Shown one piece after another: positions 36,302 through 46,001 of a stretch of DNA of 64,000 nucleotides (positions within the stretch are counted from its first letter, which is position 1; every line of letters starts with the position of its first letter). The position numbers were made by a program, and so were the translations under genes. The notes beneath the pieces are model-generated. The model was not told where the DNA came from and did not search any database. It saw only the letters and a program-made list of their open reading frames with translations. Source of the DNA: JAGLON01 sp041394985 (GTDB taxonomy: Bacteria; Zixibacteria; MSB-5A5; GN15; JAAZOE01); contig JAWLBI010000001.1 in assembly GCA_041394985.1 (NCBI GenBank), forward strand, positions 2,046,001-2,110,000, in the 5' to 3' direction.

Positions 36302-37954
36302 CTAAGGGTTATCAACGATTATTTTCTTAATTTCTCGTTCGAGTAAGTCCCAACCTCCCCGCCAGTTGGGATCAACATTGTCAAAAGCTCCATTTCCTCC
36401 TTTAGTTATACTGTGATTTCTTCCTTCGAACATTCCATTTTGAGCATTAGGAGGAAATTTCAGATTGGATATTATCTCAAACGGTTTTTTGGCTGACATT
36501 ACTACCTTTTTGTCGATAATAATTCTCTTCGAATATATTTTCGTTAGTATTGTTTTCTTGGTTTTTATATCACCTTTTTGAAACCACTTTTTGGCATAGA
36601 CAGTGAGTTCAAAGGTCTCCTTGAATAATCTGCGCATTGCGTCGCCATCAATTTCATAAGCGTTTATTGAATCTTCAAGCTGCCCTTTCTCGTGAGATAG
36701 TTGTCTCTTTTGCTCTAAAAATTCTGTGTCTGACAGTAATTGATTATTCTCGTTTTCCGGGGATATTTTTAGATTCATCAGATTCTTTAGTTTTTTATCA
36801 ATGATGACCAATTGTTCTTGAATATTCCTCTTCTCGCAATCTTGATTCCTCTGTTCTTTAGCCATGACGGAATCATAGTATTTGAAAATCCAATTCAAAT
36901 ACGCCTTTGGAATGGAAATTGATTCCAATTGATTACACACCTGCTCGATTAAGTCTTCCTCTGTAATCGATTGCCGCGGACATTGAGGGTCTTTACTGTA
37001 GGTACAATGGTAATAGATGTACTCCTTCTTTTTTCTAAGTGATTTGCGGTATTGGATTTTCTTTTCGGCAGTTATCATTGCTCCACAGCGACCACAACGA
37101 AATAGCCCCGAAAATGCGAATGTGCGCTTCTCGGGTTTTGTTTTGCATCTGCTATTTAATATCCGTTGGACTTGCGAGAACTCTTCATAGGTAACCATCG
37201 GTTTATGTTTCCCCTGGTGCAATTCGCCGCCAAAATAGAATTTACCATAGTAGAAGGGATCGTTAAATAATCGATATAATGATGTGCGAGATAAAGGCGT
37301 GCCGCCTGTCCTTTTGGTTATTCTGGTTTTGTATCCCCATTGATCATTTGCGATATCTAGGATTTCGGGGACTGAATAATTACCGGACAACATTAAATCC
37401 CACATTTGACGTATGAGCTTAAATCTTTTGGGATCGACAACGATTTTGGCTTGTCCCTTTTCAGTGCATTTATTGAGATAGCCCATCGGTGCCAGATTAG
37501 GTCTCCAGCCCTGCGCAACTTTAGTATTAAGCCCTCGAATGACATTCTCGGACAGATCATCGACGTATTTTCTGGCAAAAAGCATATCAATCCCACTCAT
37601 TAATCTATCCACGCTATTGTTTCTATAGGTCTGTAGGGGAGTTCGAATTTCTGCGATAAAACCGTTTTCCATTAAGTCCGAAATTGTAGCACCATCTAAT
37701 AGATTTCGGGTCAAGCGATCCAGCTTCCAACATAAAATTCCTGAGGCTTTATTTCGCCTTAGTTCCTTTAACATAGAATTAAAAACCGGCCTGCCGGATT
37801 GTTTGGCGGATTTTGATTCAGTGAATATCTTGGCAATCTTTAGATTATCCTTTTGAGCCAAGGACTCCAGTTCACTAATTTGGGCATTAATTGATAATGC
37901 CTGTCGATCTTCCGATTCGGTCGACTTTCGCGCATAAATGAAATATGCTATCAT
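36302..37954 (-). CDS. Large serine recombinase
   Basis: A 550-residue site-specific recombinase with an aaagga SD. The resolvase domain begins with the catalytic serine at residue 11 in YARKSTESEDRQ and contains GILCWKLDRLTRN. A recombinase domain (GNYSVPEILDIANDQWGYK) and a zinc ribbon (FRCGRCGAMITAEKK, later YHC..SKDPQCP) follow, then a long coiled coil (QEQLVIIDKKLKNLMNLK). Such proteins integrate and excise mobile elements. The gene looks intact. Confidence 0.88.
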   Translation of the reverse strand: MIAYFIYARKSTESEDRQALSINAQISELESLAQKDNLKIAKIFTESKSAKQSGRPVFNSMLKELRRNKASGILCWKLDRLTRNLLDGATISDLMENGFIAEIRTPLQTYRNNSVDRLMSGIDMLFARKYVDDLSENVIRGLNTKVAQGWRPNLAPMGYLNKCTEKGQAKIVVDPKRFKLIRQMWDLMLSGNYSVPEILDIANDQWGYKTRITKRTGGTPLSRTSLYRLFNDPFYYGKFYFGGELHQGKHKPMVTYEEFSQVQRILNSRCKTKPEKRTFAFSGLFRCGRCGAMITAEKKIQYRKSLRKKKEYIYYHCTYSKDPQCPRQSITEEDLIEQVCNQLESISIPKAYLNWIFKYYDSVMAKEQRNQDCEKRNIQEQLVIIDKKLKNLMNLKISPENENNQLLSDTEFLEQKRQLSHEKGQLEDSINAYEIDGDAMRRLFKETFELTVYAKKWFQKGDIKTKKTILTKIYSKRIIIDKKVVMSAKKPFEIISNLKFPPNAQNGMFEGRNHSITKGGNGAFDNVDPNWRGGWDLLEREIKKIIVDNP

Positions 37955-38000
37955 ATCCTTTTATTACTTTGATCATTCTTATTGGGGAGGGGACGGTATA

Positions 38001-38123
38001 TTACGTCGAAGAGATAGAAAAGTCTTGGGCCATTGCCTCAATTTCATCGTCCGATAGGTTTTCACCGGTTTGGTTTAAGTGAATACTCCTTAATTCATTT
38101 TTGGCCTGTTGAGAGATTTCCAT
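38001..38123 (-). CDS. Small protein upstream of the serine recombinase
   Basis: A 40-residue frame (MEISQQAKNELRSIHLNQTG, then ENLSDDEIEAMAQDF) 46 bases ahead of the recombinase on the same strand. The pattern LR.I....G..LSDDE...MA matches small proteins that often accompany recombinases in mobile elements. The frame is open further upstream to 38210. Role unknown. Confidence 0.45.
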   Translation of the reverse strand: MEISQQAKNELRSIHLNQTGENLSDDEIEAMAQDFSISST

Positions 38124-38386
38124 ACCTATTACCGTAGCAGAAAAATCCTCTCTATAAATATGAAAAACTACAGCAAATTGTGGAAAGGTAGTGACAATAT
38201 TGATTGACAAGATACGACTAATGTCCTATATTTTCTAATATGGGACTTCGTTAGCCCACCTTAATATATTAAATCCCAATAAAATACGGGTGTTGCGCTA
38301 TCTCAATGTGATACTATCATACTACTGGCCGCCTGGCAAATCACATTTCCTCAAGAGACTGTAACTCATTATTAATCTACTGTTTA

Positions 38387-39125
38387 ATGCCTAAGAGTCA
38401 TTCCCAAGGACATTTCAATGTGAGTGCCAGAGGTCCCGTTTTAGAAAGACCGGGACTTCAGACATATATCGTTGAATCAATTCAGCGGTTTTTTGATTTG
38501 GCAAAAACGGGGCTTATGAAGACTGATCCTGCATTCAGGAGGAAAAGGAGAGTAATATCAAATGCCGGGTACTATTTAATGCATGCTGAAGTTCTGAAAA
38601 TAATAGATGCCTGCACACAGGTTCGGGATAGAGTGCTGATAGAGACATTAGCCTTTACAGGAATAAGGCGGGCAGAGGTCGCTGGCTTAGCTGTAGACGA
38701 TATCCTGTGGAAGAAAGGATTACTTCACATCAGGCATGGCAAGGGGGATAAACAGAGATTTGTCCGCTTCCTACAAGACTACTGAATGGCTTTCGCGAAT
38801 TACTCGGATCAAGGCCAACTGGTTTCATATTTGAAAGCAAAAAAGGCGGCTCATTGAGTTTACGGCAGATAAATCGAATCGTGGCCAAAGCCGGGCAAAG
38901 GGCTCATATTGAGAATCCCAATCCCAAATACAGAAATATTACCTGCCATCTATTCCGGCACACATTCGCCCGTTTGTGGAAAGCTAAACAGGGAGTATTG
39001 AATCATTATCAGTCATTATGGGACATCAATCAGTTCGGACGACTTGGGATATTTATGGCCGCGAAAGTATTGAAGATATTCGGGAAAACTATAATCAAAC
39101 GATTAAAAAGATGTTTGGTGAATAG
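38387..39125 (+). pseudogene. Tyrosine integrase, frameshifted and 5'-truncated
   Basis: The catalytic core of a phage-type integrase is spread over three frames. Frame one gives DRVLIETLAFTGIRRAEVAG with the first catalytic Arg and GKGDKQRFV. After a frameshift near 38762 the text continues PLPTRLLNGFRELLG and SLRQINRIVAKAG, then HLFRHTFARLW. After a second shift near 38995 it reads SVIMGHQSVRTTWDIYG with the nucleophilic Tyr, and stops at 39123-39125. The N-terminal SAM-like DNA-binding domain is missing. It is a dead element relic next to the serine recombinase. Confidence 0.8.
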
Positions 39126-39166
39126 TCATTTAGGTACTAAAGGCTAAAAAAAGACTGGAGGAAGAT

Positions 39167-39913
39167 ATGAAGTCTATAACAAGGGTGTTTTTCTTATTGC
39201 TGGTCATTGGATGTGTGTTGTCATTGATCTGCGGATGTTCAGATGATAGTAGTCCGACCACTTCAAATGACTCCAATGGTTCGAGCGATACATCGGGTAC
39301 AGTTACTGATATCGACGGCAACAGCTATCGCACGGTGACAATCGGCAACCAGGTATGGATGGCTGAAAACCTTAAGGTCACTCATTATCGCAATGGAGAC
39401 CTAATTCCAAATGTGATGATAGAGGACTGGAGTAGTCTGACAACTGGGGCGCGTTGTAGCTATAATAATGATTACGGGAATAGTGCTGTTATGGGACTAT
39501 TGTATAATAACTATGCCGTGACGGATAGCAGGAATATCGCACCGGAAGGCTGGCGTGTCCCTAAAGATTCAGATTGGCAGACTTTGATAGGATATCTAGG
39601 CGGAGAGCATATCGCCGGAGCCAAAATGAAAGAAGCCGGGTATGATAATTGGCTGGAGCCAAACACCGGGGCGACAAATGAAAGCGGATTTACGGCTTTG
39701 CCATCCGGTGGTTTACATCATGAGGACTACTTTACCGGAATTGGCTCTTATGCCTACTTTTGGAGTTCATCATTGGCCGTCGAGGGTGTATTTAAAGATA
39801 CAGTCGGTAGCTATTTGGTACTGCTTTATAATTCTAAAAACATCAACAGAATCTATGATGCCCAAAGAAAACATGGGCAGGCTGTGCGATGTATAAAAGT
39901 TGATTCTTTGTAA
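39167..39913 (+). CDS. Lipoprotein with FISUMP (Fib_succ_major) domain
   Basis: A 248-residue protein with a ggagg SD. The signal peptide ends in a lipobox (LICGCSDD), followed by a Ser/Thr-rich linker. From residue 44 the domain shows DIDGNSYRTVTIGNQVWMAE, NGDLIPNV, AVMGLLYNNYAV and EGWRVPKDSDWQTL, characteristic of the Fibrobacter succinogenes major paralogous domain common on the surface of FCB-group bacteria. The exact role is unknown. It is an odd passenger between a dead integrase and a transfer module. Confidence 0.82.
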   Translation: MKSITRVFFLLLVIGCVLSLICGCSDDSSPTTSNDSNGSSDTSGTVTDIDGNSYRTVTIGNQVWMAENLKVTHYRNGDLIPNVMIEDWSSLTTGARCSYNNDYGNSAVMGLLYNNYAVTDSRNIAPEGWRVPKDSDWQTLIGYLGGEHIAGAKMKEAGYDNWLEPNTGATNESGFTALPSGGLHHEDYFTGIGSYAYFWSSSLAVEGVFKDTVGSYLVLLYNSKNINRIYDAQRKHGQAVRCIKVDSL

Positions 39914-40156
39914 AAAGTGCAAAGCTAATAGGGTAATAGGAATAACCAATGGTTGTTCCTATTTCCTTTTCATCAAATCGGTTCGGGATTGGGTTGCGAT
40001 CAGTTCTCATCAGAATAGCTTATACTTCACAGCACTGACATCTTGCTATACAGAGCGACAACCATTTTTCATTCGGTTATCCACATCGCGCTGTAGTTTT
40101 ATATATTTTTCCCATTGCAGTTTCATAGTAGAATTCTTGTACATGATAAATCATTT

Positions 40157-40432
40157 ATGAATACAAAAACAAAAAACAAAAAGAACAACCAATTAAAACA
40201 CTATCGCTTGAAACGATCTCTAAACAAAAAAGATATTGCTGAATTCTTTGGGGTAGATCAATCCAATCAGTATTACCGTTGGGAATCCGGCAAAGTAAAA
40301 CCAAGTTTGACAAACGCCCTAAAACTATCTGCCTTTCTTAAATGCCCAATAGAAATACTTTTTCTTGAGCAGTTCAACCAAATACGAAAAGAGATTAGTC
40401 AGCGACGGCAATTGCATTTCAATATAAAATAA
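40157..40432 (+). CDS. XRE-family HTH transcriptional regulator
   Basis: A 91-residue protein (start MNTKTKNKKNNQ at 40157) with a clear helix-turn-helix: LKRSLNKKDIAEFFGVDQSN and YYRWESGKVKPSLTNALKLS. It probably regulates the mobile-element genes that follow. No strong SD is visible. Confidence 0.75.
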   Translation: MNTKTKNKKNNQLKHYRLKRSLNKKDIAEFFGVDQSNQYYRWESGKVKPSLTNALKLSAFLKCPIEILFLEQFNQIRKEISQRRQLHFNIK

Positions 40433-40450
40433 TCATTAATCCAAAAAAGT

Positions 40451-40672
40451 ATGTCAAAAGAGAAAGACAAGAAAGAACAACTGGCTCGAAAAATAGCCAA
40501 ACTTTTCAAGGAAGAAGATAGCATCAAGCTGTATGAATATACAGTTAACCACTACAAAGAATCTGCAATAAACAAGGCGCTTGATGAAACCATGAAAGTG
40601 CCAAACGATAGGATTAAGAAATCCAGATCAGCACTTTTTTTCCACCTGCTAAAAAAGTACGATAAGGAATAA
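40451..40672 (+). CDS. Small charged protein of the mobile element
   Basis: A 73-residue, Lys/Glu-rich, mostly helical protein (MSKEKDKKEQLARKIAKLFK) 18 bases after the XRE gene. No recognised family; probably cotranscribed with the regulator. It ends 6 bases before the structured region at 40679. Confidence 0.55.
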   Translation: MSKEKDKKEQLARKIAKLFKEEDSIKLYEYTVNHYKESAINKALDETMKVPNDRIKKSRSALFFHLLKKYDKE

Positions 40673-40678
40673 GCAAGT

Positions 40679-41172
40679 ATTCAATCCGACAGATTGAATT
40701 GCGACCGCTTATCGCGCGGCCGCGGTTAATGCGCCCCCTCGTCTGTCGGTTTCACTGCGTGTTCTATCCCCAAGTATCTAAATAGAAGTATCCAATACTT
40801 CTATTTAAAAAGTAGAATCGATGTCTTATCATTTCTACTTTTAGGAGAGCAAATACCCCATATTTGCAGGGGATAGTCCACTCGTTCTCCGCCCGACTAC
40901 TTTAAGCCCCCCTCAACCTCTGCCTTGCCTGCTTCTAACACCCCAGAATGCCCATCTACTAATTACCTCATCGAAGCAGGCCAGGTACCCAAAAGGTTTC
41001 GGCTTCGAAGAAAACGTCGGGGCGTTTTCATTCTCGAATCTGCCCACATCTCAAAAAGTATTGTGGGGCAGATTGGAGCTTAAAGTAGTCGGCCGGCTCG
41101 AATCGTCATCCAAAATCCCGCATCCTGCGGATTTGGATTTTAGGACGAGTTCGGCCTCCGACGAGGGGGCGT
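40679..41172. ncRNA. Candidate large structured non-coding RNA (or ssDNA structure)
   Basis: No reading frame is supported over about 540 bases, yet the sequence is dense in long complementary arms. A perfect 12-bp closing stem pairs 40732-40743 with 41160-41171. Inside it are: P2 40765-40771/40869-40875 enclosing three perfect hairpins (40780-40790/40796-40806, 40808-40817/40833-40842, 40849-40855/40861-40867); P3, perfect 13 bp, 40895-40907/41078-41090, enclosing 40927-40935/40973-40981, 41010-41016/41023-41029 and 41037-41047/41063-41074; and P4 41099-41107/41144-41153 enclosing 41113-41122/41126-41134. A 5' hairpin 40679-40686/40692-40699 precedes it. GC is higher than in the neighbouring genes. 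It ends 45 bases before the relaxation-protein start. Class unknown; origin-like DNA function is the alternative. Confidence 0.6.
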
Positions 41173-41216
41173 AAGAGTAAGAAGTCCGGCAAGACTGATT
41201 AATTAACCATCAATAC

Positions 41217-42188
41217 ATGTCAAAAACAAAAATACACCTTAGCACCAAAGACTGTGATATCCTCAGATATCTCTATGATTATCGATTTCTCAATGCTGAG
41301 CTTTTGTGGCACTTACTAACGTATGATAATCAAACTAACTCTGCATTTCACACAGCAGGGAAGAGACCATTAAAATACGGTTTTGGCCGTCAGGCCTTGT
41401 ACAAGCGTCTGAGAGGGCTATACGTAAATGGCTATATCGAGCGTCACTATCTGACAGATTTACCATTTGGCAGGGGATACGGCCGCCCCAGAGCCATCTA
41501 TGGATTGGGCAAGCAATCAGCCAAAATACTTCAGGAGTTTGAGGGAATACCTGCGCAGGATGTGAGGCGGATGGTCACCGCCAATAGGATTAAAAATCCT
41601 TTTTTGCGGCATGCTTTGGAATTGGCTACATTCCGAGTGATTGTAGAACTGGCCTGTCGGAAATCTAAAGGAAGGATAGGACTGCTGTTTTGGGAACAGG
41701 GAAGGAGTATTGGAGCAACTGTCTATGGCTATAATATAAAGGGTAAAAAAGAGAAACTTACTGTCTATCCGGATGCTTTCTTTGGACTGCAAATATCTAA
41801 TAAAAAAAACAGGCATTTCTTTTTGGAAATTGACCGTGGAACAGAGCCGATAATATCACAATCAAAAAGAGCCAATATCAGAAGAAAGCTCTTGGCATAT
41901 CAGGCTTACTATTCGTCAAAAAGGCTGTCACAGGTACAGTTTGGTAAGATTAATGGCTTTCAGGTACTGATTGTTACTCCCGGGGAGATTCTTGATGATA
42001 ATACCATATCCGGACGTATATCGAACATTCTAGAGGAACTCTTATCCAATAAACAGACCTATACTGTCAAATCGTTATTTCTTCTGACAATCCCAGGCAG
42101 CTTCAAACTCGAGAATCCAGAAAACATCTTCTCCTCAATTTGGGTTTGCCCGAAATCACCTGATGAATTAGTCAGTCTGATAGGGTAA
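41217..42188 (+). CDS. Replication-relaxation family protein (first copy)
   Basis: A 323-residue protein of the Replic_Relax type. An N-terminal winged helix (DCDILRYLYDYRFLNAELLW, then RQALYKRLRGLYVNGYIER) is followed by the conserved catalytic-looking region YPDAFFGL and HFFLEIDRGTEP and a Lys-Tyr helix (KLLAYQAYYSS). Proteins of this family occur on plasmids and integrative elements and are linked to DNA relaxation in replication or transfer. It begins 45 bases after the structured region, with no SD. Confidence 0.75.
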   Translation: MSKTKIHLSTKDCDILRYLYDYRFLNAELLWHLLTYDNQTNSAFHTAGKRPLKYGFGRQALYKRLRGLYVNGYIERHYLTDLPFGRGYGRPRAIYGLGKQSAKILQEFEGIPAQDVRRMVTANRIKNPFLRHALELATFRVIVELACRKSKGRIGLLFWEQGRSIGATVYGYNIKGKKEKLTVYPDAFFGLQISNKKNRHFFLEIDRGTEPIISQSKRANIRRKLLAYQAYYSSKRLSQVQFGKINGFQVLIVTPGEILDDNTISGRISNILEELLSNKQTYTVKSLFLLTIPGSFKLENPENIFSSIWVCPKSPDELVSLIG

Positions 42189-42262
42189 AATGAAAATCTA
42201 GCTCACAATAGAATGTAAATACCATTTGTGCCACATTTAAAATCTGGCAGTATGCTTACTCA

Positions 42263-42781
42263 TCAATTCCTTCTATCGATCAAGTTCAGTATGAGGTTAG
42301 CTCCCTCACGGACAATAATCCAGAGTAATCCTCCTATAAGAAGAGCCTGAAGCTCTTCTCGTTGAGGAGCAAGGTCGTTATGGGATACACGCATTATGAA
42401 CTCTAACCCACCAAAGGTGATCAAAGTTGCCAACATGTACAGTATTAAACGATTAGTAAACAATTTCTGATTTACCGCAATAATAAGAGTAATAAGTACA
42501 ATTGCTAAGACAGATAAGATGCTTAATACTATATTAAAACCCGTTTCCCATACCCTAAAAGACCAAGTGCCATTTGAGGTGACAAAAAAAGCCACCGATA
42601 ATGTGATACCAATAAAGATTCCAAAAACTTCATCTATGAGGCCTAAATCATGTTTCCTTTTTTTGCCATACCGATTGAGTATCCCAAAGAATGTATAAAA
42701 GAAATTGAGAATTGATTTATGCATTTTTGATATTAGCCGTGTAGGTTGATTTGTTGACTTATTAACTCTTTTAGCAACCAT
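42263..42781 (-). CDS. Membrane protein of unknown function
   Basis: A 172-residue protein; ATG 42781 was chosen because the gggaga SD lies between it and the upstream ATG at 42796. It has four hydrophobic segments (FGIFIGITLSVAFFV; IVLSILSVLAIVLITLII; LILYMLATLITFGGLEF; ALLIGGLLWIIV). No family recognised. It is opposite in direction to the transfer genes. Confidence 0.55.
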   Translation of the reverse strand: MVAKRVNKSTNQPTRLISKMHKSILNFFYTFFGILNRYGKKRKHDLGLIDEVFGIFIGITLSVAFFVTSNGTWSFRVWETGFNIVLSILSVLAIVLITLIIAVNQKLFTNRLILYMLATLITFGGLEFIMRVSHNDLAPQREELQALLIGGLLWIIVREGANLILNLIDRRN

Positions 42782-43450
42782 ATGCGTTTCTCCCATTATA
42801 GATTACTACTGTCACAGGTTCAGTAATTTAGCTCGCAAAAGTACTATTGTGGCCAAATCAGTTTTAATCAATTGGTCAGTTACAAGTACAGTTTCACTTA
42901 AGATTCATAAATACTTTTGGTTATTATTATCAATCCATCGAATCTATTTATTCCGCTGATATTTAGACCTATATTGAAATACGATTGTGCTATATTATAA
43001 TCAATAGATGTCATCATTCAAATAAGTAAGTGCATTACTGAATAATAATGATAAAGACATAAAAGTACTAGCTATTAGTGAGAATTTTATACTTATATAC
43101 ACTACCATTAAACTTCTTTCACAATGGTATATATCTTCCATATAGTATTTAGTCCCGGCTCCGTTTAATTCGGCATTTCTCGCCATTGACCAAGCTGTCA
43201 TGTAGAAATCGGGAGGTGCTATTGGTGGTAGTGTCGCCCCGGTTGAGAAAGCCTCCACCCTCATAGGAAATCTCATCGTCGAATTGCGGGGCCGGGACTG
43301 TATATTACTCCAAAGGAGTATATAGTCGGAGAATTAGACGGTTATTATCGCATTATATATCAATAATTTACGGCATTTAGGGTGTAGATTCCCATTATAC
43401 AGCCGATATACAATTAGTATATAAGGGAATTAGATACATAGGATAACCGC
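42782..43450. other. Gene-poor spacer with a hairpin upstream of the VirD4-like gene
   Basis: About 670 bases. A 91-residue minus-strand frame (43001-43276) has a protein-like first half (GATLPPIAPPDFY) but no SD or known family, and is only weakly possible. A hairpin with an AAA loop spans 43296-43327. An AT-rich stretch at 43370-43440 probably contains the promoter of the ATPase gene. Confidence 0.4.
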
Positions 43451-45094
43451 TTGGAAAGAGATTTTTTAACATCTCTTGGTTTCCTGATAGTTGTTGCCCT
43501 GTACATCGCATATAAAATTTACCCAAAGCTGACTGACATTAGAAATGCGAAGATTCGCCAGGCAAGGCTTGCTGAGGAAAAACGACTCTCTGACTGCTAT
43601 GGAGTCGTTCAGTACTTTGCCAATTATCACGGCTACATTGCGCGGTCTGTTGTTTCACGGGCAGAACTGGAAGGCAAGATTAATCAAGGCATTTTAGCCG
43701 AGGATTTGTGCGATTTTATTCTGGAAAGAATAGCTGAGTCAGAGGGACTGTTTTTGGGTGATCAGCCGACGGAATATGTCAATTTCCCGGTCATTTTGCC
43801 CAATCAATACAGAGACAAACATATTTACGTAATCGGCAAATCGGGATATGGTAAGACGAATTTCCTCAGATACCTGATCTATCAGGATTTGCAATTGGGC
43901 AATGGAATCGGAGTTCTGGCACCGGAGTTTGAAATGCTCAGTGACGAGATTCTGCCGTATATTCCGGAAAATCGAATTGATGATGTGATTTACTTTAATC
44001 CGGCCGACCAAGATTCACCGGTAGTTCTCAATCCACTCCATATCGATGACGACGAGGATATTGATCTTCATGTAGATGAATTATTTACAATCTTTCGGAG
44101 AATATTGGGTGAGGGTGGCCCCCGGATGGATGAGATTTTCCGTCAGTCTTTATATGCCCTTGTGGAACGGCCTAATACAACCTTGCTGGATTTTGCGCCT
44201 TTACTGGATCGATTTGATAATTCTTTTCGCAATGAGATTATTAGTACTACAAATGATCAACAGACTCGGGAGTTTTTTGGCAGTATCTATGAACAATTGC
44301 CAAGGGATTCACACCTGCCGATTATCAATCGCATCGGAAGAATAATCAGAGCTAAGAATGTCAGAAACTGCCTGTGTCCGCCGGAAAATACCAACTTGGA
44401 TGATAAGGAAATATCCCAAAGATTGTTGAATATTCGCAGGGCCATGGACGAGGGTAAGGTCTTACTCTTTAATCTCTCTGATGGAATTCTGGGTGAAGTC
44501 GCCAGCCAGCTTATAGGGCAGTTGATTGTGTCCAAGTTCCAGACCGCGACTATGAGTCGTGCCGATACCGCCAAGGGCAAGCGCAAGCCTTTCTATTTGT
44601 ACTTGGATGAATTTCAGAACTTCTGTGGACTGGCCTCGAAGTCGTATGAGAAGATTCTTTCGAGAGCCAGGAAATATAGGCTTGGCATGATATTGGCACA
44701 TCAACAGACCGGGCAAATCCCCATCGAATTGCTTCGAGAGATTTTGGGAAATGTGTCGACTATTGTCAGTTTCAATGTGTCACAGGCGGACGCAGTCAAG
44801 ATTTCCCGTGAATTCATATCTCAATACAATAACGAAATACTTTCATTACCAGCGGATGAGTTTTTGCGATTGCCGATAGGTCAAACCTTTTGTAGGATTG
44901 GCAAAAACTCTTTTCCTATGACGGTACCCAAAATGGCAGATAGGCCGGATTTCACATTGGCCAAGCGAGTGATAGCTGCTTCACGGCACAGCTATGGGAT
45001 TCCGAGAGTACTAAGATTAGATGATGAAGTAACGAATAATGGTGCCTTGGATGATCCTTTGGATGGCATTGATCCCGGAGAAGTGTTCAATTGA
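43451..45094 (+). CDS. VirD4/TraG- or HerA-like DNA-transfer ATPase
   Basis: A 547-residue protein starting at TTG. One N-terminal hydrophobic helix (LGFLIVVALYIAYKIYP) anchors it in the membrane. The motor domain has Walker A VIGKSGYGKTN, then IYFNPADQDSPVVLNPL, and Walker B FYLYLDEFQNF followed by SRARKYRLGMILAHQQTGQ, the layout of type IV coupling-protein/HerA ATPases. It would pump element DNA during transfer. It overlaps the second relaxation gene by 4 bases. Confidence 0.8.
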   Translation: MERDFLTSLGFLIVVALYIAYKIYPKLTDIRNAKIRQARLAEEKRLSDCYGVVQYFANYHGYIARSVVSRAELEGKINQGILAEDLCDFILERIAESEGLFLGDQPTEYVNFPVILPNQYRDKHIYVIGKSGYGKTNFLRYLIYQDLQLGNGIGVLAPEFEMLSDEILPYIPENRIDDVIYFNPADQDSPVVLNPLHIDDDEDIDLHVDELFTIFRRILGEGGPRMDEIFRQSLYALVERPNTTLLDFAPLLDRFDNSFRNEIISTTNDQQTREFFGSIYEQLPRDSHLPIINRIGRIIRAKNVRNCLCPPENTNLDDKEISQRLLNIRRAMDEGKVLLFNLSDGILGEVASQLIGQLIVSKFQTATMSRADTAKGKRKPFYLYLDEFQNFCGLASKSYEKILSRARKYRLGMILAHQQTGQIPIELLREILGNVSTIVSFNVSQADAVKISREFISQYNNEILSLPADEFLRLPIGQTFCRIGKNSFPMTVPKMADRPDFTLAKRVIAASRHSYGIPRVLRLDDEVTNNGALDDPLDGIDPGEVFN

Positions 45095-45975
45095 GTGATA
45101 AAGCATTTAATATGACGGACAGGGATTACCTGATTCTCCAGACGTTGTACGAATACAGATATCTGTCTATTTCCCAGATTGAACTGCTGTTTTTTCCGTC
45201 TCTACAAACGGCATATCGCAGGATGAAGATATTGCGTGATCAAAAACTAATCGACACGATACCGGTGCCGGAAATTCACGAGTCTATATTTTTTGTGACG
45301 AAGAAGGGATTCGACAATGTTCTGGGTTTAATAAAGGCTGAGGGTGAAGGCATTGATTGGAGGAATATAAACTCCAAGCCGAAAAACGGCCTTTTTATGA
45401 ATCACTTTTTAGCGATTAATGATTTTCGAATCACCTTATCAAGGGCTTGCGATGATTCAGATATTAATTTGGTTAAATTCATCCCCGAGTACTTTGGTGT
45501 CAAATCAGATAAAGGTTCACCCTCTAAGTATATTCGCGATACCGTGGGCGACTCTTTGGCACGGCATAAAAAGATATCCCATACTCCTGACGGCGTTTTT
45601 GCTCTGGAAAAGGATGGCAAATTCGCATTGTTTTTTCTGGAAATCGATATGGGTACAGAGGTCGTCTCAAACATAAAGAGGGGAGTGCTAAAGGCTGTTT
45701 GGTTTTATGTAAACTACCTACTTCAGGGTGGCTATCAGCACTATTGTGAGGACTTTAGTATTGAGTCATTTAAGGGTTTCCGAAGCCTGTTTGTAACGAC
45801 CTCAGAAAGCCGGATTGAAAATATCAGACAAGCATCTGATGCCATACAAATCTCTCAAAAAGCAAAGCAATTTCAATGGATAACGACTTTTGATTCAGTC
45901 GAAAATAATGGTGTTTTTGAACCGATCTGGAAATCGATAGATCACACAGATTCCAACTCCTATCAGATCGGATAG
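45091..45975 (+). CDS. Replication-relaxation family protein (second copy)
   Basis: A 294-residue protein overlapping the ATPase gene by 4 bases (start codon TTG at 45091). The N-terminal winged helix RDYLILQTLYEYRYLSISQI and the core HTPDGVFAL and LFFLEIDMGTEVV match the first copy and the Replic_Relax family. The two copies are clearly diverged paralogues. It is translationally coupled to the transfer ATPase. Confidence 0.75.
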   Translation: MSDKAFNMTDRDYLILQTLYEYRYLSISQIELLFFPSLQTAYRRMKILRDQKLIDTIPVPEIHESIFFVTKKGFDNVLGLIKAEGEGIDWRNINSKPKNGLFMNHFLAINDFRITLSRACDDSDINLVKFIPEYFGVKSDKGSPSKYIRDTVGDSLARHKKISHTPDGVFALEKDGKFALFFLEIDMGTEVVSNIKRGVLKAVWFYVNYLLQGGYQHYCEDFSIESFKGFRSLFVTTSESRIENIRQASDAIQISQKAKQFQWITTFDSVENNGVFEPIWKSIDHTDSNSYQIG

Positions 45976-46001
45976 TTTTTCGTTTAACAAGGAGTATTGA
46001 A

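Noticed and set aside
40679..41172. CRISPR array or simple rho-independent terminator cluster
   Set aside because: There are no direct repeats with regular spacers, and the long-range stems nest over 440 bases rather than forming independent terminators with T-tracts.
41181..41200. Possible left attachment site (ccggcaagact resembles ccggcaggact of tRNA-Arg)
   Set aside because: Only 10 of 11 bases match and flanking sequence shows no similarity; expected by chance in 64 kb.
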